Part shown: piece after piece, positions 17,755 to 27,071 of the stretch
How the letters are laid out: every line of letters begins with the position of its first letter
Numbering within the stretch: the stretch's first letter is position 1
Origin: Sphingomonas colocasiae
GTDB taxonomy: Bacteria; Pseudomonadota; Alphaproteobacteria; Sphingomonadales; Sphingomonadaceae
Reading direction: 5' to 3'
Assembly: GCF_019880585.1 (NCBI RefSeq)
Contig: NZ_JAINVV010000003.1
Span: forward strand, 62,001-126,000
DNA: 64,000 bases
The notes under the pieces: generated by a model
The model's database searches: none
Told to the model about the DNA's origin: nothing
The model's input: the letters and a program-made list of their open reading frames with translations, nothing else
Made by a program: the position numbers and the translations under genes

Positions 17755-19014
17755 TCAGACCGCCCGCATCACCAGGCTGGCGTTGGTGCCGCCAAAGCCG
17801 AAGCTGTTGTTGAGGATCGCCTTCACCGCCCGTTCCTTCGCGACATGCGGCACGAGGTCGACGCCGTCGCAGCCGTCGCTGGGATTGTCGAGATTGAGCG
17901 TCGGCGGAACGATCTGATCACGGATCGCGAGGATGCCGAAGATCGATTCGACTGCGCCGGCGCCGCCGAGCAGATGGCCGATCGCCGACTTGGTCGAGCT
18001 CATCGACAGGCCGGCGATATCGGCGCCGAACAGACGCCTGACCGCACCGAGCTCAAGTTCGTCGCCAAGCGGCGTCGAAGTGCCGTGCGCATTGATATAG
18101 TCGATGTCCGCGAGCGACAGGCCGGACTTGCGCATCGCCATCTCCATCGATCGATAGGCGCCCGAACCCTCGGGATGCGGGGCCGTCACGTGATAGGCGT
18201 CGCCGGACAGGCCGTAGCCGAGCACTTCGGCATAGATCTTCGCGCCGCGCGCCTTGGCGTGCTCATATTCCTCGAGGCAGACGATGCCCGCGCCCTCGCC
18301 CATCACGAAACCGTCGCGATCCTTGTCCCAGGGACGGCTGGCGCGGGTCGGCTCATCGTTGAAATTGGTCGAAAGCGCACGGGCCTGCGCGAAACCGGCA
18401 ATGCCGAGCGGGCAAAGCGCGCCTTCGGCGCCACCCGCGAGCATGATGTCCGCATCGTCCATCGCGATCATCCGCGCCGCATCGCCGATCGCATGCGCGC
18501 CGGTCGAGCAGGCGGTGACGACCGCGTGGTTCGGCCCCATCAGCCCGTATTTGATCTGCACCTGTCCGGTGATCAGGTTGATCAGCCGGCCGTGGACGAA
18601 ATGCGGGCTGACGCGGCGCGGGCCCTTTTCGTGCAGGACGATCGATTCTTCCTCTATGCCCGGAAGTCCGCCGATGCCCGAACCGATCGAGCAGCCGGCC
18701 CGATAGCGCTGCGCTTCGGTCAGATCGGCGAGTCCGGCATCTTCATAGGCCTGGCCGGCCGCATCGATGCCATAGACGATGAAGGGATCGACCTGACGCT
18801 GGACCTTGTGGTCGACACGCTTGGCAGGATCGAAGCCATATTCATGATCGGCGGGTTTCACCTCGCACGCGATCCGGCAGGCATAGTCGGTCGCGTCGAA
18901 ACGCGTGATCTGGCCTGCGCCGGACTTGCCCGCGATCAGGTTTCTCCAGACGGTTTCGACTTCCGCCCCCAGCGGCGTCACGAGGCCAAGTCCGGTTACG
19001 ACGACGCGGCGCAT
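17755..19014 (-). CDS. fabF: 3-oxoacyl-[acyl-carrier-protein] synthase II
   Basis: 419 residues from ATG 19014 (MRRVVVTGLGLVTPLG), with CGGAG about 8 nt upstream; an earlier ATG at 19044 adds an untypical leader. It condenses malonyl-ACP with acyl-ACP in fatty-acid elongation. The active site is intact: Cys about 169 in VTACSTGAHA, the first His in INAHGTSTPLGD, and the second His in KSAIGHLLGGAG. It lies between acpP and mltG on the same strand. Confidence 0.96.
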   Translation of the reverse strand: MRRVVVTGLGLVTPLGAEVETVWRNLIAGKSGAGQITRFDATDYACRIACEVKPADHEYGFDPAKRVDHKVQRQVDPFIVYGIDAAGQAYEDAGLADLTEAQRYRAGCSIGSGIGGLPGIEEESIVLHEKGPRRVSPHFVHGRLINLITGQVQIKYGLMGPNHAVVTACSTGAHAIGDAARMIAMDDADIMLAGGAEGALCPLGIAGFAQARALSTNFNDEPTRASRPWDKDRDGFVMGEGAGIVCLEEYEHAKARGAKIYAEVLGYGLSGDAYHVTAPHPEGSGAYRSMEMAMRKSGLSLADIDYINAHGTSTPLGDELELGAVRRLFGADIAGLSMSSTKSAIGHLLGGAGAVESIFGILAIRDQIVPPTLNLDNPSDGCDGVDLVPHVAKERAVKAILNNSFGFGGTNASLVMRAV

Positions 19015-19119
19015 AGTCTCACTCCGATAGAAATTCCAACGCAAAACGGCTCCCCGGCCCTGATGAACCCGGGTCGGGAAGCCGCTTCCATATCATTTGG
19101 CGGCCGAGTGGCCAGCCGA

Positions 19120-19356
19120 TCAGCCCTTGTTGGCGTCGATATAGGAGATCGCGTCCTTGACGGTCGAGATCTTCTCGGCCGCGTCATCGGGGATCTCGAC
19201 GCCGAATTCTTCCTCGAAGGCCATCACGAGCTCGACGATATCAAGGCTGTCCGCGCCCAGATCGTCGATGAAGCTCGCGTCTTCGGTCACTTTCTCGGCC
19301 TCGACGCCGAGATGTTCGACGACGATCTTCTTCACGCGGTCGGCGGTCTCGCTCAT
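19120..19356 (-). CDS. acpP: Acyl carrier protein
   Basis: 78 residues, acidic four-helix carrier of fatty-acid intermediates. The phosphopantetheine attachment Ser is in [19 protein letters not shown] (Ser37). AAAAGGAAGACCTC precedes the ATG. It is followed by fabF and mltG. The roughly 200 bp upstream to fabG probably hold its promoter. Confidence 0.97.
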   Translation of the reverse strand: MSETADRVKKIVVEHLGVEAEKVTEDASFIDDLGADSLDIVELVMAFEEEFGVEIPDDAAEKISTVKDAISYIDANKG

Positions 19357-19554
19357 GAGGTCTTCCTTTTCTTAATGGGTGTTCAGCTTCACGACGCACC
19401 TAATGTGCCGTCGCGCCGCTGGCAAGAGGGCCACGGAACTGGTTCGGGCGGGCCGCCAATTCACAAGGAATTTTGCGCCGCAGAACCAAAGAAAAAAAGC
19501 GATATCGGGGGAATGGGCGCAAGATTGTTGTTCCCTTGCACCCCGATCGCCCGA

Positions 19555-20292
19555 TCAGAGCATCGCCATCCCGCCATTGACGTGCAGCGTCTGCCCGGTG
19601 ACGTACGATGCTTCCCGGCTGGCGAGATAGACCACGGCGGCCCCGATATCGTCGCCTTCGCCCAGCTTGCCCGCCGGAATCCGGCCGAGCAGAGCCTCTT
19701 TCTGCGCGTCCGGCAGCACATCGGTCATCGCCGAGCGGATGAAGCCGGGCGCAACGCAATTGACGGTGATGCCACGGCTCGCGAGCTCCTGGGCCAGCGC
19801 CTTGGACATGCCGACAAGGCCGGCCTTGGAGGCCGCATAATTGGCCTGCCCCGGATTTCCGGTCGCGCCGACCACCGAGGTGATCGAGACGATCCGGCCG
19901 AACCGCGCCTTCATCATCGGCTTGGCGGCGGCACGGGCAAGGCGGAACGCAGCTTCCAGATTGACGCGGATCACCGTGTCCCATTCCTCGTCCTTCATCC
20001 GCATCGCGAGATTGTCGCGCGTGACGCCGGCATTGTTGACCAGGATATCGAGCTGACCGAGCGCTTCGACGGCGCGTGGGACAAGCCCGTCGACCGCCGC
20101 GCCATCGGCCAGGTTGCAATCGAGCGCGACATGGTCGCCGCCCAGTTCGGCGCGGAACGCCTCCAGTTTTTCGACATTGGAGCCCGACAACGCCAGCCGC
20201 GCGCCCTGCGCCGCCAAAGCCCTGGCCACCGCGGATCCGATTCCCCCCGAAGCGCCGGTCACCAGCGCGGTCATCCCTGTCAGATCGAACAT
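19555..20292 (-). CDS. fabG: 3-oxoacyl-[acyl-carrier-protein] reductase
   Basis: 245 residues, NADPH-dependent short-chain reductase of fatty-acid synthesis. The cofactor loop TGASGGIGSAVARAL and NNAG are present. The catalytic Tyr and Lys are in YAASKAGLVGMSKALAQE (Tyr about 152, Lys about 156). The family tail YVTGQTLHVNGGMAML is intact. GAAGGGA lies upstream of the ATG. A double palindrome separates it from fabD. Confidence 0.96.
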   Translation of the reverse strand: MFDLTGMTALVTGASGGIGSAVARALAAQGARLALSGSNVEKLEAFRAELGGDHVALDCNLADGAAVDGLVPRAVEALGQLDILVNNAGVTRDNLAMRMKDEEWDTVIRVNLEAAFRLARAAAKPMMKARFGRIVSITSVVGATGNPGQANYAASKAGLVGMSKALAQELASRGITVNCVAPGFIRSAMTDVLPDAQKEALLGRIPAGKLGEGDDIGAAVVYLASREASYVTGQTLHVNGGMAML

Positions 20293-20311
20293 GACTTCAT
20301 TCCCTTCACGT

Positions 20312-20370
20312 CATGCCGGCGAAAGCCGGCATCTTGCGTGCCCTTCGAGATGCCGGCTTTCGCCGGCATG
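20312..20370. repeat. Double REP-like palindrome between fabD and fabG
   Basis: Two copies of a 23-nt palindromic unit in opposite orientation. The first runs 20312-20334 (core ATGCCGGCGAAAGCCGGCAT); the second, 20348-20370, is its exact reverse complement. Each unit can fold alone, and the pair can fold together. Similar cores occur at 61538-61559 and, more diverged, at 43854-43882. Confidence 0.75.
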
Positions 20371-20386
20371 GCGCTCGACAAGGGCC

Positions 20387-21325
20387 TTACAGCGTTTTCA
20401 GCAGCGCCTCGATATCGTCCATCGAAACCAGGCTGGCAGCCTCGACTTCGCGGGCGGCGCTGCGCTTGACCATGGGGCCGAGCACCTTGCCGCCGAATTC
20501 GACGAACTGAACGACGCCTGCGGCCTCCATCGCCAGCACCGATTCGCGCCAGCGCACGCGCCCCGTCACCTGCTCCACCAGCAATCCGCGAATGGTGTCC
20601 GGATCGGCGGCCGGCGCGGCGGTGACGTTCGCGAACACCGGAACCAGCGGCGCACGGATCGCGGCATTGGCCAGCGCTTCCGCCATCGCGTCGGCGGCGG
20701 GCTGCATCAGCGGGCAATGGAAGGGCGCGGAAACGGGCAGCAGGATGCCGCGCTTGATACCGTGATCCTTGACCAGCGCCACCGCGCGATCGATCGCACC
20801 CTTGTGGCCGGAGATCACGACCTGGCCGGGATCATTGTCGTTCGCGACGGTGCAGATCTCGCCTTCGGCCGCGGCTTCGGCAAGCGCCTGGCCCTTGTCG
20901 ATATCGGCGCCGAGCAGCGCGGCCATCGCGCCCTCGCCCACCGGCACGGCAGCCTGCATCGCCTGCCCGCGCAGCTTGAGCAGGCGCGCGGTGGTGGCGA
21001 GATCGAACGCGTCCGCGGCGCACAGCGCGCTATATTCGCCCAGGCTGTGCCCCGCGACGAAATCGGCCTTGTCGGCAAGGCGGACGCCGCCTTCGCGTTC
21101 GAGCACGCGCAAGGTGGCGATCGCGTTCGCCATGATCGCGGGCTGCGCATTCTCGGTGAGCGTCAGCTGATCCTCGGGCCCTTCGGTCATCAGCCGGAAC
21201 AGATTCTGCCCCAGCGCCTCGTCGACCTCCTGAAACACCTCTCGAGCAGCGGGACTCGCATCGGCCAGCGCCTTGCCCATGCCGACGGCCTGACTGCCCT
21301 GTCCCGGAAAAATGAACGCCTTCAT
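20387..21325 (-). CDS. fabD: Malonyl-CoA:ACP transacylase
   Basis: 312 residues from ATG 21325 (MKAFIFPGQGSQAVGMGKAL), the normal family N-terminus. AGGAG lies about 11 nt upstream; the frame remains open to TTG 21421 but that leader is untypical. It loads malonyl groups onto ACP. The catalytic Ser is in AGHSLGEYSAL (Ser about 94) and the His in SAPFHCPLMQPA. It is co-directional with fabG. Confidence 0.95.
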   Translation of the reverse strand: MKAFIFPGQGSQAVGMGKALADASPAAREVFQEVDEALGQNLFRLMTEGPEDQLTLTENAQPAIMANAIATLRVLEREGGVRLADKADFVAGHSLGEYSALCAADAFDLATTARLLKLRGQAMQAAVPVGEGAMAALLGADIDKGQALAEAAAEGEICTVANDNDPGQVVISGHKGAIDRAVALVKDHGIKRGILLPVSAPFHCPLMQPAADAMAEALANAAIRAPLVPVFANVTAAPAADPDTIRGLLVEQVTGRVRWRESVLAMEAAGVVQFVEFGGKVLGPMVKRSAAREVEAASLVSMDDIEALLKTL

Positions 21326-21426
21326 GGCCAATTCTGCTCCTGTTACAATTCGCGACACAAATCTGATTGGCGCGGAAAATAGGTTGCGGCAGGACCTAGA
21401 GAGAGGAAAGACGGCACGCAAGCCGC

Positions 21427-22866
21427 ATGAATTTCATTTCCCGTTCAGGCGGAAACGGAGTCTATCCACGGGTGCGCAGCAAGCTGATCCTTTCATTGAG
21501 CCTCGCCTCGCTGGTCGCGGGATGTGCGGCCGGGCCCGATTATCGGCCCGCGGCTCCCGCCGAGCTCGGGGTTCCCCAGAACTATAGCCAGGGCGGCGGC
21601 ACGCAGTTGTCGCCGGAAGCCATGGCGACCTGGTGGACCCAATTGGGCGACCCCACGCTCGATGCGCTGGTCGAACGCGCGGTTTCGGCCAATCTCGACC
21701 TTGCCCATGCGACGGCGCGGCTCCGGCAGGCGCGGGAAGCGCTGGTGCAGGCGCGGGCCGGGCTGTTGCCGACACTCGATGCCTCCAGCGGCGCGGGGCG
21801 CAATTTCAGCAGCCCTGGCACCGATCGCAGCAGTTTCTCGCTCGGCGGCGACGCGGCGTGGGAGGTCGACATCTTCGGCGGCATCGGCCGTTCGATCGAG
21901 GCGGCGCGCGCCGATGCGGAGGGCGCGGGTTATGACCTCGCCAATGTCCGCGTCGCGATCGTCGCCGAAGTCGCGACCAATTATATCCAGGCGCGCCTGG
22001 CGCAGGAGCAGTTGCGCATCGCCCGCGAAACCCTGTCGAACGACAGCGAGAATCTCGACATCGCCGGCTGGCGCGTGCAGGCCGGACTCGTCTCGTCGCT
22101 CGATCAGGAACAGGCGCGCGCGCAGCGAGCCAGGACGGCGGCGTCGATCCCGAACATCGAAGTCCAGTATCGCGGCGCTCTCAACCGGATCGCCGTGCTG
22201 ACCGGCGAGGCGCCGGGCGCCGCGACCGCCGCGCTCGAGGCAACCGCTCCGATCCCGTCCGCGCCAGACGCCATCGCGACCGGCATTCCAGCCGACACGC
22301 TGCGCCAGCGCCCCGATGTGCGGGCCGCGGAACGCACGCTCGCCGCCGCAACCGCTCGGATCGGCGTTGCCGAGGCGGATCTGCTGCCCTCGCTTCGGAT
22401 CACGGGCAATATCGGCACCAACGCCTTCTCGCTCGGCGGGCTGTTCGATACCGTCACCGGCGGGCTCTTCGCCAGCATCGCCCAATCGGTGTTCGATGGA
22501 GGGCGGCGGCGCGCGGCGGTGCGCTCGCAACAGGCGGCGGCGGACGCCGCCTTCGCTTCGTACAAGCAGACCGTGCTGACCTCCCTCGAGGATGTCGAGA
22601 ACGGGATCAACGCGTTCGGTTCGGCCGGCACACGCATGGGCGAATTCGCGACGGCGCTCGATGCCGCGAACAACTCGGCGATCCTGGCGCGCAGCCAGTA
22701 TCGCGCCGGCCTCACCGATTTCCAGACGCTTCTGCAGACCGAGCAATCCCTGCTTTCGGCCCGCAACAGTCTGGCCTCCAGCCGCGCCGACAAGGCGCTG
22801 GCGGTTGTTCAACTCTATCGCGCGCTTGGCGGCGGATGGCAAAGCATGGACGGAATTGCCCGATGA
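21427..22866 (+). CDS. Outer-membrane efflux lipoprotein, NodT family
   Basis: 479 residues, TolC-like channel. The lipoprotein signal ends in LVAGC (Cys33 from ATG 21427). GTG 21472 would give a shorter, more typical signal with ACGGAG upstream, so the exact start is open. Two OEP repeats follow, with WEVDIFGGIGRSIEAARADA and RPDVRAAERTLAAATARIG. It is the first gene of a four-gene export operon and overlaps the adaptor start as ATGA. Confidence 0.9.
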   Translation: MNFISRSGGNGVYPRVRSKLILSLSLASLVAGCAAGPDYRPAAPAELGVPQNYSQGGGTQLSPEAMATWWTQLGDPTLDALVERAVSANLDLAHATARLRQAREALVQARAGLLPTLDASSGAGRNFSSPGTDRSSFSLGGDAAWEVDIFGGIGRSIEAARADAEGAGYDLANVRVAIVAEVATNYIQARLAQEQLRIARETLSNDSENLDIAGWRVQAGLVSSLDQEQARAQRARTAASIPNIEVQYRGALNRIAVLTGEAPGAATAALEATAPIPSAPDAIATGIPADTLRQRPDVRAAERTLAAATARIGVAEADLLPSLRITGNIGTNAFSLGGLFDTVTGGLFASIAQSVFDGGRRRAAVRSQQAAADAAFASYKQTVLTSLEDVENGINAFGSAGTRMGEFATALDAANNSAILARSQYRAGLTDFQTLLQTEQSLLSARNSLASSRADKALAVVQLYRALGGGWQSMDGIAR

Positions 22867-24443
22867 ACGATACCACGACCACCGCCGGCCTCGACGATTT
22901 CCTGGGAGTCCAGCCGGGCAAGCCCTGGCGCAAATGGGCCGTACGCGGCGGCGCGCTGGCGCTGCTCGTCATCCTCGTGCTGCTGGTCGCGCGCTGCTTC
23001 GGCGGCAGCGAGGAACCCAATTATACGACCCGCGAGGCGCGCAAGGGCGATCTGACCGTCACCGTTTCCGCGACAGGCAATCTGAAACCGATCAATCAGG
23101 TGGATGTCGGCTCCGAGCAATCGGGCCTGATCACCGAAGTCTATGTCGACGTGAACGACCGGGTCACCAAAGGCCAGTTGCTCGCGATACTCGATCCCGC
23201 ACGGTTGAACGACGCGGTGACGCAGAGCCGTTCGCAGCTTTCCGCGTCGCAGGCCGGCGTCGCCCAGGCGGAAGCGCAGGAAGCGCTGGCGCGCGCCACG
23301 CTCGCCCGCCAGGAGGAGGTTTTCAGGCTGTCCGGCGGCAAGGTGCCGTCCAGGACCGAGCTCGACACCGCGCGCGCCAATTTCCGTCAGGCGCTGGCCC
23401 AGGTGCGCTCGGCCGAGGCGCAGGTCGAAGTTTCGCGCGCGCAGCTTTCTTCAGCCCAGTTCAATCTCAGCCGCGCCCGGATCGTCTCCCCGGTCAACGG
23501 CGTCGTGCTGTCGCGCGATATCGAGCCGGGCCAGACGGTGGCGGCATCGTTCAACGCGCCTGTGCTGTTCACCATCGCCGAGAATCTGCAGCAGATGGAA
23601 GTGGAGGTTTCGGTCGACGAAGCCGATGTCGGCCAGGTCAAGGACGGGCAGGAAGCGACCTTCACCGTCGACGCCTTCCCCGGCCGCCACTTCCCCGGCC
23701 GGATCACACGCGTCAATGTCGGCTCCAACGCCGCGAGCAGCAGCAGTTCGTCATCCTCTTCGTCGGCGGCATCGTCCAGCACGGGCACGGTGGTCGCCTA
23801 TACCGCCGTCCTGTCGGTCCAGAATCCCGACGAGACGTTGCGGCCGGGCATGACAGCGACCGCCGATATCGTCACCAAACAGCTCCAGAACGTCCTGCTC
23901 GTTCCCAATTCGGCACTGCGCTTCAATCCGCAACAGGCCGGCGGCAACCAGCGCGGCGGCATCACCAGCCAGATCGTTCCCGGCCCCCGCCGCTTCGGCA
24001 ATCGTGCCACGCGCGAAGTCAGCTTCGGGGCCGGAAGCCGGCAGACCGTCTATGTGGTGGGCGACGACGGCAAGCCCAAGGCGATCAACGTCGTCATCGG
24101 CGACAGCGACGGCAACCGGACGGTCATCACCGGCGGCGACCTCAAGGAGGGGATGAAGGTCATCACCGGCCAGCTCGCAGCCGGGCAGCAGGCACCGGAG
24201 GCGGATCGCGGCGATGGCGAAGGGCGTGGCGGCGGCAAGCGCGGCGGCCGGGATGCCCCGGCCAACGGCGCGGCGCCCGCGACCGTACCGTCATCGGGCA
24301 CCGCCGGTGCCGGTGCGCCGGCCGGCGCCAGCACGACCTCGCCACGCGACAGCGGCGGCGTCGAGGCACCCGCAAATGGCGAACGGGAGCCACGCCGCCA
24401 GCGCGAACAGTCCGGCGGAGCGGCCGCGCCCAATGGCCAATGA
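22863..24443 (+). CDS. MacA-like periplasmic adaptor of an ABC efflux system
   Basis: About 526 residues. One N-terminal membrane anchor (about 26-46), then membrane-fusion domains: VDVGSEQSGLITEVYVDVND, a helical hairpin, and RIVSPVNGVVLSRDIEPGQT. An unusual Ser-rich insert of about 16 residues (about 292-307) sits in the beta-barrel region. The last 90 residues are a low-complexity Gly/Ala/Pro/Arg tail longer than usual for MacA. ATG 22863 is chosen because it overlaps the upstream stop as ATGA. Confidence 0.88.
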   Translation: MNDTTTTAGLDDFLGVQPGKPWRKWAVRGGALALLVILVLLVARCFGGSEEPNYTTREARKGDLTVTVSATGNLKPINQVDVGSEQSGLITEVYVDVNDRVTKGQLLAILDPARLNDAVTQSRSQLSASQAGVAQAEAQEALARATLARQEEVFRLSGGKVPSRTELDTARANFRQALAQVRSAEAQVEVSRAQLSSAQFNLSRARIVSPVNGVVLSRDIEPGQTVAASFNAPVLFTIAENLQQMEVEVSVDEADVGQVKDGQEATFTVDAFPGRHFPGRITRVNVGSNAASSSSSSSSSSAASSSTGTVVAYTAVLSVQNPDETLRPGMTATADIVTKQLQNVLLVPNSALRFNPQQAGGNQRGGITSQIVPGPRRFGNRATREVSFGAGSRQTVYVVGDDGKPKAINVVIGDSDGNRTVITGGDLKEGMKVITGQLAAGQQAPEADRGDGEGRGGGKRGGRDAPANGAAPATVPSSGTAGAGAPAGASTTSPRDSGGVEAPANGEREPRRQREQSGGAAAPNGQ

Positions 24444-25134
24444 TCCGATCATCCGCCTGCGCGGGGTCACCAAGACCTATGGCAGCGGCCCGACCGCCTT
24501 CCAGGCGCTGAAAGGCGTCGATCTCGACATCCAGCGTGGTGATTTCGTCGCGGTTATGGGCCCTTCGGGTTCCGGCAAGTCGACGACGATGAACATCCTC
24601 GGCTGCCTGGACGTGCCGAGCGGGGGATCCTTCGAGTTTAAGGGACACCGCGTCGAATCGCTCGATCGCGACCAGCGCGCGCTGCTGCGCCGCCGCTATC
24701 TGGGTTTCGTCTTCCAGGGCTTCAACCTGCTCAGCCGCACCACCGCGCTCGAGAATGTCGAACTGCCCCTGCTCTATCGCGGCGAGGACAAGAAGGCGCG
24801 CTACGATGCGGGCATGGCCGCGCTCGACAAGGTCGGGCTGAAACCCTGGTGGGATCATACCCCGGCCGAACTGTCGGGCGGGCAGCAGCAGCGCGTCGCG
24901 ATCGCGCGCGCGATCGTTACCCACCCGGACGTGCTGCTGGCCGACGAGCCGACCGGCAATCTCGACAGCGAGCGATCGGTCGAGATCATGGAATTGCTGA
25001 CGGACCTCAATCTCAACAGCGGCATCACCGTGTTGATGGTGACGCACGAGCCCGACATGGCGGCCTTCGCGCGCACCATCGTCCATTTCAAGGATGGGCT
25101 GGTCGAACGGATCGAAAAGGGAAAGCGGTCATGA
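24433..25134 (+). CDS. MacB-like ABC transporter ATP-binding subunit
   Basis: 233 residues. Walker A GPSGSGKST (Lys about 49), signature LSGGQQQRVAIARA and Walker B VLLADEPTGNLD are all intact; this is the LolD/MacB-type ATPase. In E. coli MacB this domain is fused to the permease; here it is a separate gene. It begins 11 nt inside the adaptor gene and ends with an ATGA overlap onto the permease gene. Confidence 0.93.
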   Translation: MANDPIIRLRGVTKTYGSGPTAFQALKGVDLDIQRGDFVAVMGPSGSGKSTTMNILGCLDVPSGGSFEFKGHRVESLDRDQRALLRRRYLGFVFQGFNLLSRTTALENVELPLLYRGEDKKARYDAGMAALDKVGLKPWWDHTPAELSGGQQQRVAIARAIVTHPDVLLADEPTGNLDSERSVEIMELLTDLNLNSGITVLMVTHEPDMAAFARTIVHFKDGLVERIEKGKRS

Positions 25135-26342
25135 TCCTCGGCACCACCGTCACCCTCGCCTTTCGCGCGATCCTGCGCCACAAGCTGCGCTCCTTCCTGA
25201 CGACCCTGGGCATCATCATCGGCGTGGCGGCGGTCGTCACCATGACGACATTGGGCAATGGCGCGACCGCGGCGGTTCGCGAACAGATCGCAAGCCTGGG
25301 TGCCAACATCCTGCAGCTTCGCCCCGGCCAAGGCTTCGGCCGTGGCGGCGGCGGGCCGCGACCGCCCGATTTCAAGCCCGAGGACGTGACCGCGATCGCC
25401 AACCAGATCGCGGGTGTCCGCGCCGTGGCGCCCCAGGCGCAGACATCGGGTACCGCGATCTACGAAGGCAATAACTGGTCGACGACGATCAACGGCACCA
25501 CCGCCTCCTATTTCGAAGCGCAGCAATGGGCGCTGGAATCGGGCCGCTTGTTCATGCCCGAGGAGGAGGAAGCCGGAAAACCGGTCTGCATCATCGGCAG
25601 CACGCTCAGGCGCAACCTGTTCAAGCAGGACGATCCGCTCGGTCAGCGCTTCCGGATCAAGGGCATCAGTTGCCAGGTGATCGGCGTGCTGACAACACGC
25701 GGCCAGGGCGGCTTCGGCCAGGACCAGGACGATGTGGCGGTGATGCCGATCAAGTTCGTCCAGCGACGCTTCACCGGCAATCGCGACCTGGGGCTGATCA
25801 TGGTCGCCGTCGACGATGCCTATGATACGTCCGTCGTGCAGGCATCGCTGGAAGGGCTGATGCGCGAACGGCGTCGCATCAAGCCCGGCGACCAGGACAA
25901 TTTCAACGTGTTCGATACCAAGCAGATCTCGGACACGCTGACGGGCACGACGACGATCCTGACCCAGATCGTCGCGGCGGTGGCCGCGATCTCCCTGCTG
26001 GTGGGCGGCATCGGCATCATGAACATCATGCTGGTTTCGGTGACAGAGCGCACGCGCGAGATCGGCATCCGCCTCGCCATCGGCGCCGTCGCCAGCGAAG
26101 TGCTGCTTCAGTTCCTGGTCGAGGCGATCGTGCTGTCGTGCCTGGGCGGATTGATCGGCATGTTCATCGCGCTGATCGCCTCGATCGCGATCGCACCGCT
26201 GATGCAGGTGCCCTTCATCTTCGACGTGAAGATCAACCTGCTTGCCGTTCTTTTCTCAGCCGCGATCGGTGTGGTGTTCGGCTATTTTCCGGCGCGCCGG
26301 GCCGCGCAACTCAATCCGATCGACGCGCTTCGGCACGAATGA
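25131..26342 (+). CDS. MacB-like ABC transporter permease
   Basis: 403 residues. One N-terminal helix (FLTTLGIIIGVAAVVTM), a large periplasmic MacB_PCD domain (about 50-270), then three C-terminal helices of the FtsX domain, including VAAISLLVGGIGIMNIMLVS. VTERTREIGIRLAIGA is the typical coupling segment. With the ATPase, adaptor and NodT channel it forms a complete tripartite exporter for peptides, siderophores or macrolide-like compounds; the true substrate is unknown. Confidence 0.93.
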   Translation: MILGTTVTLAFRAILRHKLRSFLTTLGIIIGVAAVVTMTTLGNGATAAVREQIASLGANILQLRPGQGFGRGGGGPRPPDFKPEDVTAIANQIAGVRAVAPQAQTSGTAIYEGNNWSTTINGTTASYFEAQQWALESGRLFMPEEEEAGKPVCIIGSTLRRNLFKQDDPLGQRFRIKGISCQVIGVLTTRGQGGFGQDQDDVAVMPIKFVQRRFTGNRDLGLIMVAVDDAYDTSVVQASLEGLMRERRRIKPGDQDNFNVFDTKQISDTLTGTTTILTQIVAAVAAISLLVGGIGIMNIMLVSVTERTREIGIRLAIGAVASEVLLQFLVEAIVLSCLGGLIGMFIALIASIAIAPLMQVPFIFDVKINLLAVLFSAAIGVVFGYFPARRAAQLNPIDALRHE

Positions 26343-26611
26343 GGAGCGATTCGCTGCCGAAACGACAATCGGCCTTCGACGGCCATTTTTGAGGCAGAGT
26401 GGAATTCGCCAGCCTTTCCAATCGGCTGATCGCTTCGATCATCCCGCTTCGGCACGGAAGCCCCCAAGTCCCACGCGGAAAAACTTGCGATTTGAAGCGT
26501 TTTTGGGCAAGTTAATCGAGGTTAGCCGGTGATGTGGTTTACCGGTTTTCGGGCGGGCGGCCCTTGTCGGGATGGGTCGAAGCCTTGCGAATGTGGTTTA
26601 GGGGTTAGGGA

Positions 26612-26890
26612 ATGATCCGATCAGAACTCGTCCAGCGGCTCGCCGACGAAAATCCCGATCTTTCGGTCAAGGATGTGGAGCGCATCGTCGATGTGTTCTT
26701 CGACGAGATCACCGCGCGCCTGGCGGAAGGCGGACGCGTCGAGCTTCGCGGCTTCGGCGCCTTTTCGACGCGCGCGCGCACGGCCCGTGTCGGCCGCAAT
26801 CCGCGTACCGGCGAGTCGGTGGACGTCGACGCGAAACGCGTCCCCTATTTCAAGCCGGGCAAGGAAATGCGCGAGCGCCTGAACGTCTAA
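26612..26890 (+). CDS. ihfB: Integration host factor, beta subunit
   Basis: 92 residues, HU/IHF-type DNA-bending protein. It starts [20 protein letters not shown]. The DNA-binding arm [20 protein letters not shown] has the Pro expected at the arm tip, and the protein ends [12 protein letters not shown]. These features fit IHF-beta better than HU. It stands alone downstream of a 269-bp intergenic region (26343-26611) in which I could not assign promoter hexamers. Confidence 0.92.
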   Translation: MIRSELVQRLADENPDLSVKDVERIVDVFFDEITARLAEGGRVELRGFGAFSTRARTARVGRNPRTGESVDVDAKRVPYFKPGKEMRERLNV

Positions 26891-26948
26891 CGGGACCAGA
26901 TGGACAGGCGTCCGTGCGTGGTTTCGTCGGGACGCTCTGACCTGCGTC

Positions 26949-26968
26949 ATCCCGCATGTGCGGGGATC
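26949..26968. repeat. REP-like palindrome downstream of ihfB
   Basis: Arms ATCCCGCA / TGCGGGGAT flank a TG centre; one extra G breaks perfect symmetry. It lies in the convergent region between ihfB and the YadH-like permease and may also serve as a 3'-end hairpin. Confidence 0.5.
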
Positions 26969-26980
26969 CAGCTTTTGCGC

Positions 26981-27012
26981 GAAGCATCGGAAAAAAGAAG
27001 CATCGGAAAAAA
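26981..27012. repeat. Tandem 16-bp direct repeat, two copies
   Basis: GAAGCATCGGAAAAAA occurs twice in perfect tandem (26981-26996, 26997-27012), followed by a partial GAAGC. The A6 runs are unusual in this GC-rich window. Confidence 0.85.
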
Positions 27013-27071
27013 GAAGCCGGATTGACCCAGGGGCGACGAGGCCTCCCGCTTTCACGCGAATGCCGACCTGG

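Noticed and set aside
17743-20469. A 908-codon open frame on the plus strand
   Set aside because: Antisense to fabF, acpP and fabG, which carry intact active sites. The product has no recognisable domain.
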